DNA from: DATKZM01 sp035527975
GTDB lineage: Bacteria > Pseudomonadota > Alphaproteobacteria > JAPULJ01
Reading direction: 5' to 3'
Assembly: GCA_035527975.1 (NCBI GenBank)
Contig: DATKZM010000030.1
Span: 62,001 to 126,000 of the forward strand
DNA length: 64,000 nucleotides
In this document: positions 49,340 to 57,956 of the stretch, in pieces
How the letters are laid out: the number at the start of each line of letters is the position of its first letter
Numbering within the stretch: the first letter of the stretch is position 1
Position numbers and translations under genes: made by a program
Notes under the pieces: generated by a model
Seen by the model: only the letters and a program-made list of their open reading frames with translations
The model's database searches: none
Told to the model about the DNA's origin: nothing

Positions 49340-49447
49340 GTCATTTCGACGGCCCGTCAGCGGCCGAGAAATCCGGGTCGAGGACGCGCATTGCCTTCAA
49401 CTGGATTTCTCCCTGCGCGGGCCGCGACCCGCTCCGGTTGAAATGAC
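49340..49447. repeat. GTCATTTCGAC...GAAATGAC palindromic element, copy 1
   Basis: Begins GTCATTTCGACGGCC and ends GGTTGAAATGAC, with internal GAGAAATCC and GGATTTCTC arms forming a second pair. 108 bp; fills the gap between the TauD-like gene start and the SDR stop. Related copies at 53242 and 18450. Confidence 0.8.
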
Positions 49448-49458
49448 TGACACAAATC

Positions 49459-50172
49459 TCACTCGGGCAGGAAGCTGGCAAATTCCTTCTCGACGGCCTT
49501 GGCATCGGCGGCTAGCCCCTGCGAGACGCCTTGGGCCATGCCGCCAGGATAGACATCTTCCTCGCCGGCCTCGACCGCGTCCAGTGCGGCTTTGACGACG
49601 CTCGCCGGCTTTTCCTCGCCGCCCGGGGTCATGCGTGTATCGACCGAGCCCGGCATGACGCCGACGACCAGCGTGCCCTGCGCGGCGAGCAGGGCGCGCA
49701 CGCCCTGGGTCATCGAATATCCGGCCGCCTTGGACGCCGCATAGGAACCGAGCGCGGGGAGACTAACCCGCGAGAGGATCGAGAGCATGTTGACGATGCC
49801 GCCGCCGCCATTCGCTTTCAGCACTGGAGCGAACGCGCGAACCATCGAGAGCGTGCCGAAAAAATTCACTTCTATTTCAGCGCGCGCGTTGGACATGGCA
49901 TCCGCGGCGAAGAGCGGCGCGTTGAAATTGACGCCGGCATTGTTCACCAGCAGCGTCACGTCGCTGCATTCCTCCGCGGCGGCGGCAACCTGGTCCGGCT
50001 TGGTGACGTCGAGCACCACGATCTCGACGCCGTCGGGCGCATCGTAGCTCGATGGATCGCGCACGCCCGCATAGATCTTCGCGGCGCCGCGCGCCTGCAA
50101 CGCTGCGACATAGGCCTCGCCGATCCCCCGATTGGCGCCGGTCACCAGCGCCACGCTTCCTTTGATGTTCAT
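49459..50172 (-). CDS. SDR-family oxidoreductase
   Basis: 237 aa classical SDR: cofactor motif TGANRGIGEAY, LVNNAGVNFNAPL, catalytic Ser in LSILSRVSLPAL, YAASK, and GVMPGSVDTRM. Start ATG has GAGGAG 9 bp upstream, so it can be translated independently although the same frame runs on upstream into the ABC-ATPase relic without a stop. In the absence of a matching pathway its substrate is unknown. Confidence 0.88.
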   Translation of the reverse strand: MNIKGSVALVTGANRGIGEAYVAALQARGAAKIYAGVRDPSSYDAPDGVEIVVLDVTKPDQVAAAAEECSDVTLLVNNAGVNFNAPLFAADAMSNARAEIEVNFFGTLSMVRAFAPVLKANGGGGIVNMLSILSRVSLPALGSYAASKAAGYSMTQGVRALLAAQGTLVVGVMPGSVDTRMTPGGEEKPASVVKAALDAVEAGEEDVYPGGMAQGVSQGLAADAKAVEKEFASFLPE

Positions 50173-51117
50173 TGCCAATTTCTCCTCTCCGCGCGGGTCC
50201 GCGCCCGCATCCTCGATATCGGTCGATGTGATCCAGTCCGGCTCCACGTCGGGCAGCGGGATAGCCGCCAGCAGCCGCGAAGTGTAAGGCCGGCGCGGCC
50301 TTGCGAACAGGGCCGCGAAGTCGCCTTCCTCGATGATCTCGCCGCCATACATCACCATCACACGGTCGCAGACGGTGCGCACCACCGAAAGATCGTGGCT
50401 GATGAAGATGAGCGCCAGGCCAAGATCGGCGCGCAGCCGGCGCAGCAGCGCCAGGATCTGCGCCTGGCTGGAGACGTCGAGCCCCGAGACGATCTCGTCG
50501 GCCACGACGAGCGCCGGATCGAGCGCGATGGCGCGGGCGATGCCGACACGCTGGCGCTGGCCGCAGGACAGCTCGTGCGGATAGCGCCCGGCGAATTGCG
50601 GCCCAAGGGCCACCTGCTCAAGGGGGGTCCAGGCTCGCGCCCAGGCCTCGGTGCGGCCGGACACGCGGCCGTATGCCAGGAGCGGCTGGGCGATGATATC
50701 GGCGATGCGCTGGCGCGGATTGAGTGAGGATTGCGGGTCCTGGAAGATCATCTGGAAACGCGGCCGCAGGGGGCCTGAGCGCCGGCTCCCCAAATGCGTG
50801 ATGTCGCTGTCTTCGAAACGGATTGCTCCTGCGCTGGGCTTGTAGAGCCGCACGATGGTGCGGCCGAGCGAGGTCTTGCCCGAGCCCGATTCGCCGACCA
50901 GCCCCAGCGCCTCGCCGGGCGCCAGGGTCATGGTGATGTTCTTCAGGATATCGACTGTCGGAGCCGGGCCGAAGGGCGGCTTGCGGCCGAGGTCGGGCAG
51001 CGAGAGCGCGGCGTCGCATTCACCCGCGCGCGTGCAGGCCGCGCGGCTTGTTCGAAGTATTGAATTCCGCCGCCTCGTTGGGCGGGTCTGGTTATTCCGC
51101 CGCCTTGTTGGGCGCAC
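50173..51117 (-). pseudogene. Relic of an oligopeptide-type ABC ATPase (OppF half), in frame with the SDR
   Basis: About 315 codons open in the SDR frame. They hold the second half of a Dpp/Opp ATPase: Walker A GESGSGKT, MIFQDPQSSLNPR, a damaged signature LSCGQRQRVGIARAI (Gly to Cys), Walker B ALVVADEIVSGLD, and the oligopeptide tail RRPYTSRLLAAIPLPDVEPDW. The amino-terminal strand preceding Walker A is degenerate and runs into a partial duplicate of the neighbouring hydrolase gene end. No permease or binding protein is nearby. Most likely a leftover of a deletion; an expressed ATPase-SDR fusion is possible but less likely. Confidence 0.7.
51064..51114. repeat. 21-bp duplication at the hydrolase/ABC-relic junction
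   Basis: 51064-51084 and 51094-51114 match at 20 of 21 positions. The right copy encodes the carboxy-terminal PNKAAE of the hydrolase fusion; the left copy has become the amino-terminal part of the ABC relic frame. It marks a recombination junction. Confidence 0.85.
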
Positions 51118-52360
51118 TGTCGGCCCACTTCTCCATCAACTCATTGGAGGGCAGCGTTTCGTCGAGCAGCTTCTTCGCCGTCTCGGCGCCGGCGACCGGC
51201 AGAGTCTTGGCATCGAGCAAGCCGATCTGGACCAGCACCGAGGCCTGATCCCAATAGATGTGCTCGTGATAGAGCTTGTCGCCGCGGAAGTTGATGATGG
51301 CGACCAGCGGGACTTCGACGCGTTTGCCGGTGGGCGCAACGCCGGGCAGCAACCAGTCGATCTCGCGGTCATGGGTGAAGGCGAAGATCATCTCGTCGAC
51401 GATGCGGTCCGCGCCGACGGTGCGGCTGACCGGGATCAGCGCGGTGTCGTCGGGGTTGGAATTGACAAAATGATTTGTGTAGAAGCGGTGGAGATCGGTG
51501 AAGCCGACGCCGCCGGTCATCGTGGGCACGTGGTTGACGTACGGCTCGGCCACCATTGTCGCCATGGTCGCATCGACGTCGCGGGTCGCGAACTCGTAGT
51601 AGCAATGCATGTCCCAAAGATGCTCAAGATCGTAGACCGGCCCCATCACGCCGCGCAGCAGCGCAATCGTGCGCGAATGCGCCATGCCCGCGGCGGATTT
51701 GTGGTAGACGTCGGTGCGGATCTTGTTGGCGAAACCGTGCTCGGCGCCCTCGTAGACGTTGACGAGGATTTCGTCGCGGCCCTCGAACTTCGTCCTGATC
51801 GCCTCGACCGCCTCTTGCGTGACGTGGCTGTCCGCGCCGCCGAAATGGAACACGACGGGGCATTTGATCTTGTCTGCGACATCGAGCTGCTTTTCGATGG
51901 CAACGCCGTAATAGGCCGCCGCACAGTCGACGCCGGCATGCGCGGCCGCCTGGTAGGCCAGCGCGCCGCCCAGGCAGTAGCCAATGACGCCGACTTGCGT
52001 GGCCCCGCCCTTGCCCTGGCCCTTGACCTCAGCCATCGATTTCAGGTGATCGACGGTGGCGGTCATATCCTCGATGGCCTTGGCGAAGTCGAACTTCGCG
52101 TAGTAATCGAAGGCGGCCTTGCGGTCGTCTTCGGAGTAGGTGAGATCGATCCGCGGCTCGATGCGCCAGAACATGTCGGGCACCAGCACCACATAGCCTT
52201 CCTCGGCGAAGTAGTCGGCCGTGGTGCGCATTGCCAAGTTCACGCCGAAGATCTCTTGCATGATCATCAGCCCCGGGCCCTTGCCCGAGGGTGGCAGCGC
52301 CAGATAGCCCTGGAACGTGCCGCCGTCCTTGGCTGTGATGTCGATGAATTGTCCCGCCAT
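51092..52360 (-). CDS. Dienelactone hydrolase-SnoaL fusion protein
   Basis: 422 aa. Residues 1-235 are a dienelactone-hydrolase domain with E36, C129 (GYCLGG), D177 (GADSHV) and H208 (GAEHGFANK) in the expected order. Residues about 245-420 are a SnoaL-like NTF2 domain (LWDMHCYYEFATRDVDATMA, AFTHDREIDWLLPGVAPTG, GDKLYHEHIYWDQASVL). Single proteins of both types are common; the fused form suggests that a lactone or polyketide-like substrate is passed between them. Start at MAGQFIDITA with GGGAGGG five bases upstream. Confidence 0.88.
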   Translation of the reverse strand: MAGQFIDITAKDGGTFQGYLALPPSGKGPGLMIMQEIFGVNLAMRTTADYFAEEGYVVLVPDMFWRIEPRIDLTYSEDDRKAAFDYYAKFDFAKAIEDMTATVDHLKSMAEVKGQGKGGATQVGVIGYCLGGALAYQAAAHAGVDCAAAYYGVAIEKQLDVADKIKCPVVFHFGGADSHVTQEAVEAIRTKFEGRDEILVNVYEGAEHGFANKIRTDVYHKSAAGMAHSRTIALLRGVMGPVYDLEHLWDMHCYYEFATRDVDATMATMVAEPYVNHVPTMTGGVGFTDLHRFYTNHFVNSNPDDTALIPVSRTVGADRIVDEMIFAFTHDREIDWLLPGVAPTGKRVEVPLVAIINFRGDKLYHEHIYWDQASVLVQIGLLDAKTLPVAGAETAKKLLDETLPSNELMEKWADSAPNKAAE

Positions 52361-52610
52361 TTCGACCCTCCCCGGATATCGCATCTTTGTCGGACTATGC
52401 TCGCGCCGCCGAAGGCAAGACCCGTTCCGCCCGCGGCGGCGGCATGACCCGGCGGCCATATTGCGCCGAGCCGTCCGAATGAGCAATCTGGCGTCCGAAT
52501 CAAAGGCTGTGAATTTTAAATTGTAAAATAAACTTTAAAACTTACTATAAAACGATAAACTGAACAGTGATCGCGGTGCCTCCGCGCCGCAGCAAACAAA
52601 CCGCCGGCCA
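52361..52610. promoter_or_regulatory. AT-rich divergent promoter region
   Basis: 250 bp between the divergent hydrolase fusion and MarR-like genes. About 52505-52560 is strikingly AT-rich, with runs such as TTTTAAATTGTAAAATAAA and ACTTTAAAACTTACTATAAA. It probably holds both promoters and an operator for the MarR-like protein. Confidence 0.5.
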
Positions 52611-53159
52611 ATGCCAGACGCGAAAACGACCAGACAAGCGAAGCAATCCGCCGACCCCGACCTTTGGCATCTGTCGCGCGATGCGAGCGAGGCGCGGCTG
52701 ACCGGGTTCGAGTTCAGCCTGGAGCGGGTGATGCACGCTTTTTACCGCTGGAAGGCAGCCTGTCTGGAGGCGGTGAGCGATGCGGGGCTGACGGGCAACG
52801 ATGTCGCGGTGCTGAACACGATCCGCATGAAGGAGCGGGCGAAATCGCGCACCGAGATCGCGCGGCTCTTGAACCGCGAGGATGTCTCCAACATCCAGTA
52901 TGCGTTGCGCAAGCTGTTGCGCGAGGGACTGATCGAGAAATGCGACGCCGCCTCTCGCAAGACCGCGACGTATCGCGCGACGGAAGCGGGGATCGGCGTC
53001 ACCGAGGCCTATGCGGAGATGCGCCGCACGGTGCTGATCGCGATGTCGCCGCATCTGGCGGAAGGCGAGAGCCCGTTCGAGGAGGCCGGCCAGCTGCTCG
53101 ACCTGATGGCCGGCGCCTACGATCAGGCCGCCAAGCGCGCGGCGACCCAAGGCTACTAG
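52611..53159 (+). CDS. MarR-like winged-helix regulator
   Basis: 182 aa. Helix-turn-helix SRTEIARLLNREDVSNIQYA and wing KLLREGLIEKCDAASRKTATYRATEAG; helices on both sides supply the dimer interface. This subgroup (winged-helix predicted MarR type, with LTGFEFSLERVMHAFYRWK) often neighbours aromatic-catabolic genes. Divergent from the dienelactone hydrolase fusion, its probable target. Its TAG stop is provided by the terminal CTAG of a palindromic repeat (53156-53216). Confidence 0.87.
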   Translation: MPDAKTTRQAKQSADPDLWHLSRDASEARLTGFEFSLERVMHAFYRWKAACLEAVSDAGLTGNDVAVLNTIRMKERAKSRTEIARLLNREDVSNIQYALRKLLREGLIEKCDAASRKTATYRATEAGIGVTEAYAEMRRTVLIAMSPHLAEGESPFEEAGQLLDLMAGAYDQAAKRAATQGY

Positions 53160-53216
53160 TCTGATGGTTCCGAAGTTCGTCGCATTGACGTGACGAACTT
53201 CGGGGGCAGGACACTA
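53156..53216. repeat. CTAGT palindromic element, copy 1
   Basis: CTAGTCTGATGGTTCCGAAG followed by the hairpin TTCGTCGCA-TTGACG-TGACGAA and ending CAGGACACTA. Homologous to the elements at 56764 and 56831. The TAG at 53157-53159 is the stop codon of the MarR-like gene. Confidence 0.85.
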
Positions 53217-53241
53217 ACGCGCAATCCGAACTGACAGGCCC

Positions 53242-53338
53242 GTCATTTCGACTGAGGGCGCGCGAGCGACCGAGCGGAGAAATCCGGCCTACCGCATGTG
53301 CCGTCGCCAGCTGTATTTCTCCGTTCGGTCGAAATGAC
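53242..53338. repeat. GTCATTTCGAC...GAAATGAC palindromic element, copy 2
   Basis: Ends GTCATTTCGAC and GTCGAAATGAC are exact complements; inside, GGAGAAATCC and TATTTCTCCG pair. 97 bp. Same family as 49340-49447. Confidence 0.85.
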
Positions 53339-53432
53339 AATTCAAACCATTCGGATATTGCCCCGGGGGCACGATCGCGCCGCAGCGCGAATTCTCGCGG
53401 GCTTGACCGAGGTCAATCGCCGGTCGGCGCGT

Positions 53433-54779
53433 CTAGTTCGCTTCGGCCGCTGCCGCGCTGCGTTCGAGGCGCGGATACCACAAGCCGAGCGTGATCGCGC
53501 GTGCGCCCATGTAGATCAGTAAGGCAAGCCAGAGCCCATGGTTCGCATAGAGCGGCACCAGGACCTGTTCGGCGGCGATGAAGGCGGCGAGCGAGAGCAG
53601 CATGGCGTTGCGCATCTCCGCCGTCCGCGTGGCGCCGATGAAGATGCCGTCGAGCTGGTAGCACCACACCGACACGAGGGGCGAGGCGATCACGTAGGGC
53701 AGATAGATGAGCGCGGTGGCGCGCACTGGCTCGATGTTGGTCAGCGCTGCGATGATCGGGCCGCCGCCGACGAAAAAGATGAGCGTGAAGCCGCCCGCAC
53801 AGATTGCGGCCCAGAGCGTTGAGACCCTGACCGCGGCGCGCAGGCCGGCGCGGTCGCGGGCCCCGACGGCGTTGCCGACCAGTGCCTCGGTGGCATGCGC
53901 GAAGCCGTCGAGGCCGTGGGCGAGGAAGCTCTGGAAAATCAGCAGCACGGCGTTGGCCGCCAGCACCGTGTCCCCGAAGATCGCGCCCCGCGCGGTAAAC
54001 CAGGCAAAGCCCGTGATCAAGCAAAGCGTGCGGATGAAGATGTCGAGATTGACCCGCAGCATGCGGATGAGGCGCGCGCGGTTGCGGATCAGCGCCCAGC
54101 GCCAAGCGCCGCCGACCCTGCGCAAGCGCCGGCTGATCAGCACCAGGCCGAGGAAGGCGGCGCTCCACTCGGCGATCAGCGTCGCGGCGGCCACCCCTTC
54201 GATGCCCCAGCCGAAACCGACCACGAACAATAGCGACAGCGCAATGTTGAGCCCGTTGACGAAGACCGTCAGCACAAAGGTGGCGCCCGCGCGCTGCATG
54301 CCGAGCAGCCAGCCGATCGCAACGTAGTTGGCGAGCGCTGCCGGCGCGCCCCAGATGCGGATCAAGAAATAGGCTTCCCCCAATGCCTCTACCTTGGCGC
54401 TGCCCTCGATGATGGCAAAAGCACCAAGTGCGATGGGAAGCTGCAGCGCGATAATGCCGCCGCCAAAAATGAGCGCCAGTAAAAGCCCGCGCGCCAGTAC
54501 GGCGCGGATCTCGTCGGCGTCCTTGGCCCCTGTTGCCTGGGCGACGAAACCCGTCGTGCCCATGCGCAGGAAACCGAAGCCCCAATAGATGTAGGAAAAA
54601 ACCAGGCCGCCGATCGCCACCCCGCCGATATAGGCGGGGTCGGGCAGGTGGCCCATCACCGCCGTGTCGACCGCGCCCAGGAGGGGCACCGACAGATTGG
54701 ACAGGATGATCGGCCCAGCCAGGCGCCAGACGCGGGCGTGCATGGAGGGCTCGTCTGTCAAGTGGGACAGGCGCCGCAC
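53433..54779 (-). CDS. MATE-family multidrug/metabolite exporter (DinF-like)
   Basis: 448 aa, twelve membrane helices in two homologous halves. First helix segment LAGPIILSNLSVPLLGAVDTAVMGHL with the MATE acidic Asp, second half VNLDIFIRTLCLITGFAWF and ANAVLLIFQSFLAHGLDGFA. It belongs to the DinF/NorM group, coupling Na+ or H+ influx to drug or metabolite export. Ends with a short Ala/Glu tail. Alone on its strand; an inverted repeat lies upstream (54794-54910). Confidence 0.92.
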   Translation of the reverse strand: MRRLSHLTDEPSMHARVWRLAGPIILSNLSVPLLGAVDTAVMGHLPDPAYIGGVAIGGLVFSYIYWGFGFLRMGTTGFVAQATGAKDADEIRAVLARGLLLALIFGGGIIALQLPIALGAFAIIEGSAKVEALGEAYFLIRIWGAPAALANYVAIGWLLGMQRAGATFVLTVFVNGLNIALSLLFVVGFGWGIEGVAAATLIAEWSAAFLGLVLISRRLRRVGGAWRWALIRNRARLIRMLRVNLDIFIRTLCLITGFAWFTARGAIFGDTVLAANAVLLIFQSFLAHGLDGFAHATEALVGNAVGARDRAGLRAAVRVSTLWAAICAGGFTLIFFVGGGPIIAALTNIEPVRATALIYLPYVIASPLVSVWCYQLDGIFIGATRTAEMRNAMLLSLAAFIAAEQVLVPLYANHGLWLALLIYMGARAITLGLWYPRLERSAAAAEAN

Positions 54780-54793
54780 GATATCCCACTCCG

Positions 54794-54910
54794 CCTCTTC
54801 AGAGGGGGCGGGTCGGGGCGGGGGTGTCGTGCAACCCGTGTAGGCGTTTTCAGAATGAGCGCGGTCGGCAACGCCTTCACCCCCTCCCTAACCCTCGCCC
54901 TCTGAAGAGG
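54794..54910. repeat. Imperfect 33-bp inverted repeat
   Basis: Left arm 54794-54826 starts CCTCTTCAGAGGG; right arm 54878-54910 ends CCCTCTGAAGAGG. About 28 of 33 positions pair, with a 51-base spacer. Located between the MATE start and the gamma-glutamyltransferase stop. Confidence 0.8.
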
Positions 54911-54948
54911 GGGAGGGGATTGGTACGCAAAACGCATCCGACAACGAC

Positions 54949-56748
54949 CTACCGCCCGGCCGCATAGCCCTGCATAAAGCGGGGGTTGGCGGCGGCTTTC
55001 AACATGCCGTCCGCGCGCGCCACCGCGGCGAGGCGTGACAGCGACCAGTCGTCGGTGACCTCGACGCCATGCCCGCGCCGCTTCAGCGCGTCCATCGTCG
55101 CCATCGGGAAGCGCGCCTCCATCTGGACATGGCCCGGCCGCGCGTCACGCGGATAGAACGAACTGGGCCAATGGAATGAGAGGAACTGCGGCGCGTCGAT
55201 CGCCGCCTGCAGGTCCATCCCGTGATGCAGGTGGCGCATCAGGAAGGTCAGCGCCCACTGGTCCTGGCCGTCGCCGCCGGGCGAGCCGAACGCCATCGCG
55301 GGCTCGCCGTCCTTCAGCGCGAGGCCTGGAGTGAGGGTCGTGCGCGGGCGTTTGCCGGGCGCCAGGCTCGCCGGCAATCCCTCCTCGAGCCAAAACATCT
55401 GGGCGCGCGAGCCAAGGGGAAAACCGAGCTCGGGGATGACCGGTGAGCTCTGCATCCAGCCGCCCGAGGGCATCGCCGAGACCGCGTTGCCGTGCCGGTC
55501 GATCACGTCGATATGCACCGTGTCTGAGCGCACCTCACCTGCTGCCGCTGGGCCGGCGACCGCCAGGCCGGGCTCGCCGACGCCGGCCGCCGCGGCGCCT
55601 GCGGGTGGTTTCCATTCGACCATTTCGGGCAGACGCGGCGCCAGCCCGCCCGGCTCACCCGGCCGCAGCTCCAGCGAGGCCTTGTCGCCAATCAGCTTTC
55701 GCCGGGCGTCATTGTACTCGTCGGACAGCAGCGTCTCGATCGGCACATCAACAAAGTTTGGATCGCCGTACCAGGCCTCGCGGTCGGCGTAAGCGAGCTT
55801 CAGGCATTCGAGCATCACATGCACGAATTCGGGCCCGAGCGGGTCCATCTTGCCGACATCGAAGCCCTTAAGCAGCGCCAGCGTCTGCAGCGCCGCCGGC
55901 CCCTGGCCCCATGGCCCGGTCTTGCAGATGGTGAGCCCGCCATAGTCGAGCGTCAGGGCGTCTTCGTACTGTGGACGCCAGGCGGCCATGTCGTCGCCCG
56001 TGAGCAGGCCGCCATGCAGCTCGCCGGTCGAATCGAGCCACTTGGTTTCGCGGCAGAAGCGGTCGATTGTCTCGGCAACGAAGCCTTTGTAGAAGGCGTC
56101 TTGCGCGGCCTGGTACTGCTTCTTGCGGCTCCGCCCCGCGGCCTCGGCTTCGTGCACGAGACGGCGATAGAACGCGCCCAGCGCCTCGTTGCGGAACAGG
56201 CTGCCGGCCGCGGGCGGGCCGCCGCCGGTCAGATATACCGCCGCGCTGGTCGGCCAGGCTTTGCGGAACAGCTCGGCGACACTGCCGATATAAGCCGCGA
56301 GCACCGGCACCACCGGATAGCCGCCGCTCGCATAACCGATGGCGGGCTCCAGAATGTCGGCGAGCTTCATCGTGCCGTGGTCGCGCAGCAGGGTGAGCCA
56401 GCCGCCGACCGCGCCCGGCACCACGGCGGAGAGCAGTCCCGTGCCCGGAATAAGGTCGAGGCCAAGGTCTCTGTAGCGCGCGATCGTCGCCGCCGCCGGG
56501 GCCGGGCCCTGGGCGCACAGCACTTGCGGCTTTTTCTCTTTGGCGCTCCAGAACAGCACCGGCATGTCCCCGCCGGGCCCATTCTGGTGCGGCTCGACGA
56601 CTTGGAGGACGAAACCCGCAGCGGCGGCAGCATCGAAGGCATTGCCGCCGCGCTCGAGCATCGCCATGCCGGCGGCCGAGGCCAGCCAGTGCGTCGAAGC
56701 AACCATGCCGAACGTGCCGCGCAGCTCCGGTCGGGTTGTGAAACTCAA
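54949..56748 (-). CDS. Gamma-glutamyltransferase family protein
   Basis: 599 aa Ntn-hydrolase precursor. The autocleavage nucleophile is T410 in RSDTVHIDVIDRHGNAVSAM, preceded by an Ala/Gly-rich processing linker (PPAGAAAAGVGEPGLAVAGP). Large-subunit signatures: GMVASTHWLASAAGMAMLERGGNAFDAAAA and GPGGDMPVLFW. No signal peptide, so this is the cytoplasmic type (YwrD/cephalosporin acylase-like) rather than periplasmic Ggt. It may hydrolyse gamma-glutamyl or acyl amide bonds. Preceded by the CTAGT repeat region. Confidence 0.88.
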   Translation of the reverse strand: MSFTTRPELRGTFGMVASTHWLASAAGMAMLERGGNAFDAAAAAGFVLQVVEPHQNGPGGDMPVLFWSAKEKKPQVLCAQGPAPAAATIARYRDLGLDLIPGTGLLSAVVPGAVGGWLTLLRDHGTMKLADILEPAIGYASGGYPVVPVLAAYIGSVAELFRKAWPTSAAVYLTGGGPPAAGSLFRNEALGAFYRRLVHEAEAAGRSRKKQYQAAQDAFYKGFVAETIDRFCRETKWLDSTGELHGGLLTGDDMAAWRPQYEDALTLDYGGLTICKTGPWGQGPAALQTLALLKGFDVGKMDPLGPEFVHVMLECLKLAYADREAWYGDPNFVDVPIETLLSDEYNDARRKLIGDKASLELRPGEPGGLAPRLPEMVEWKPPAGAAAAGVGEPGLAVAGPAAAGEVRSDTVHIDVIDRHGNAVSAMPSGGWMQSSPVIPELGFPLGSRAQMFWLEEGLPASLAPGKRPRTTLTPGLALKDGEPAMAFGSPGGDGQDQWALTFLMRHLHHGMDLQAAIDAPQFLSFHWPSSFYPRDARPGHVQMEARFPMATMDALKRRGHGVEVTDDWSLSRLAAVARADGMLKAAANPRFMQGYAAGR

Positions 56749-56763
56749 AGCCCGTTTCCCATT

Positions 56764-56895
56764 CTAGTGTCCTGCCCCGGAAATTCGTCCCACGAATTTC
56801 CGGGACTAGCAGGCCACCAAATACTTGGTTCTAGTGTGATTCAGCTTCCAAATTTCGTCACATTGATGCGACGAACTTCGGAACCATCACACTAG
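56764..56895. repeat. CTAGT palindromic elements, copies 2 and 3
   Basis: Copy 2 (56764-56809): CTAGTGTCCTGCCC, then CGGAAATTCGT-CCC-ACGAATTTCCG, then GGACTAG. Copy 3 (56831-56895): CTAGTGTGATTCAG, hairpin TTCGTCACA-TTGA-TGCGACGAA, ending CATCACACTAG. Copy 3 in reverse orientation aligns with the element at 53156. The TAG of the following minus-strand gene is the complement of CTA at 56892-56894, inside copy 3. Confidence 0.85.
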
Positions 56896-57200
56896 TCGTC
56901 GATCGGCACCTGGTCGGCGTCGCCGCCGCGTTGCTTGTGGATGAGGTAGAGGTTGCGGGCATAGATGACCAGCCCGCCTGCCTGGCCGGCGATGAACACC
57001 GGGTCGCCGCGGTAGATCGCGTAGGACAGCAGCGTCACGCCGCCCAGCACGCTGAAATACCAGAAGGCGACCGGCACGATGCTCTTCTTGGCCCGCTCGG
57101 AGACGAACCACTGGATGATGAAGCGCATCGAGAACAGCGCCTGGCCGAAGAAGCCGACCACGATCCAGATGACCTCCGCGGTTGAAAGCGTCGCGTTCAT
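56892..57200 (-). CDS. Lipid A biosynthesis N-terminal domain (LAB_N) protein
   Basis: 102 aa with three membrane helices (EVIWIVVGFFGQALFSMRFI, FWYFSVLGGVTLLSYAIY, PVFIAGQAGGLVIYARNLYL) and the family motif FIIQWFVSERAKKS. Known as the LAB_N/PQ-loop-like family, commonly found between a GT2 transferase and an ArnT-like protein. Presumed membrane step in lipid A or undecaprenyl-linked sugar modification. 6 bp downstream of the GT2 gene. Confidence 0.9.
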   Translation of the reverse strand: MNATLSTAEVIWIVVGFFGQALFSMRFIIQWFVSERAKKSIVPVAFWYFSVLGGVTLLSYAIYRGDPVFIAGQAGGLVIYARNLYLIHKQRGGDADQVPIDD

Positions 57201-57206
57201 GGAGCG

Positions 57207-57956
57207 TCAGTCCTCTCTCGAGCTTGTTTGTTTCGTTTTGCCGGGATAGCGCGACCGGCGTTGCAGCCACATCACGCCGAGCAGGTCCCAGATGCCGACC
57301 CATAGCCGGTCGAACACGCCGTACTTGGATGTTCCACGTTCGCGCGGACGGTGCTTGACCTCGACCGAGACAACCTCGCGGCCCTGCCGCAGGAAGAGCG
57401 GCGGCAGGAAACGGTGCATGTGGTCGAAGCGCGGCAAATCCAAGAACGCCTCGCGCGCGAAGAGCTTGAGCCCGCAGCCTGAATCGGGTGTGGCGTCGCC
57501 CAGCAAACGGGACCGGATGCCATTGCCCACCTTCGAGGCAAAGCGCCGCCAGCCGGTATCCTTGCGGTTCTTGCGGTGGCCGCAGGCGACGAGATTTTCG
57601 TCGGGCGCACCGCTTGCCGTCATGCGCTGCCAAAGCCGGACGATGCCCTCCGGGTCGTTCTGGCCATCGCCGTCGAGGGTTGCCACGATCGGCGCGCGGG
57701 CCGCCTTGACGCCGCTGATGACGGCGCGGCTCTGGCCGCAGCAGACGTCGTGGCGGATCACCCGCAGGCGGTGATGCGCCTTAGCCGCTTCGGCGAGCGC
57801 CTCGGCGGTGCCGTCGCTTGAGCCGTCATCGACATAGACGATCTCGAAATCGAGCCGGCCGTCGAGCGCGTCCATGAGCGTGCTGACGATCTCGGCCGCC
57901 AAAGGCGCTATGTTCTCCGCCTCGTTGTGGACGGGCACGACGACGGACAGGTCCAT
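57207..57956 (-). CDS. GT2 glycosyltransferase (polyprenyl-phosphate sugar transferase, DPM1/ArnC-like)
   Basis: 249 aa cytoplasmic transferase. GT-A motifs: VVVPVHNEAENIAPL, YVDDGSSDGT, TLDGDGQNDPE (DxD equivalent) and ATPDSGCGLKLFARE, and the HRPRERGTSKYG hydrophilic segment. Lacks the carboxy-terminal helices of ArnC, resembling the dolichol-phosphate-mannose synthase form. Should make the lipid-linked sugar donor used by the ArnT-like enzyme encoded divergently at 58103. Confidence 0.9.
   Translation of the reverse strand: MDLSVVVPVHNEAENIAPLAAEIVSTLMDALDGRLDFEIVYVDDGSSDGTAEALAEAAKAHHRLRVIRHDVCCGQSRAVISGVKAARAPIVATLDGDGQNDPEGIVRLWQRMTASGAPDENLVACGHRKNRKDTGWRRFASKVGNGIRSRLLGDATPDSGCGLKLFAREAFLDLPRFDHMHRFLPPLFLRQGREVVSVEVKHRPRERGTSKYGVFDRLWVGIWDLLGVMWLQRRSRYPGKTKQTSSRED

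Noticed and set aside
53403..53416. Second TTGACCGAGGTCAA identical to the hemN box
   Set aside because: It lies 17 bp past the MATE stop with no gene starting downstream in either direction, so a regulatory role is not supported.
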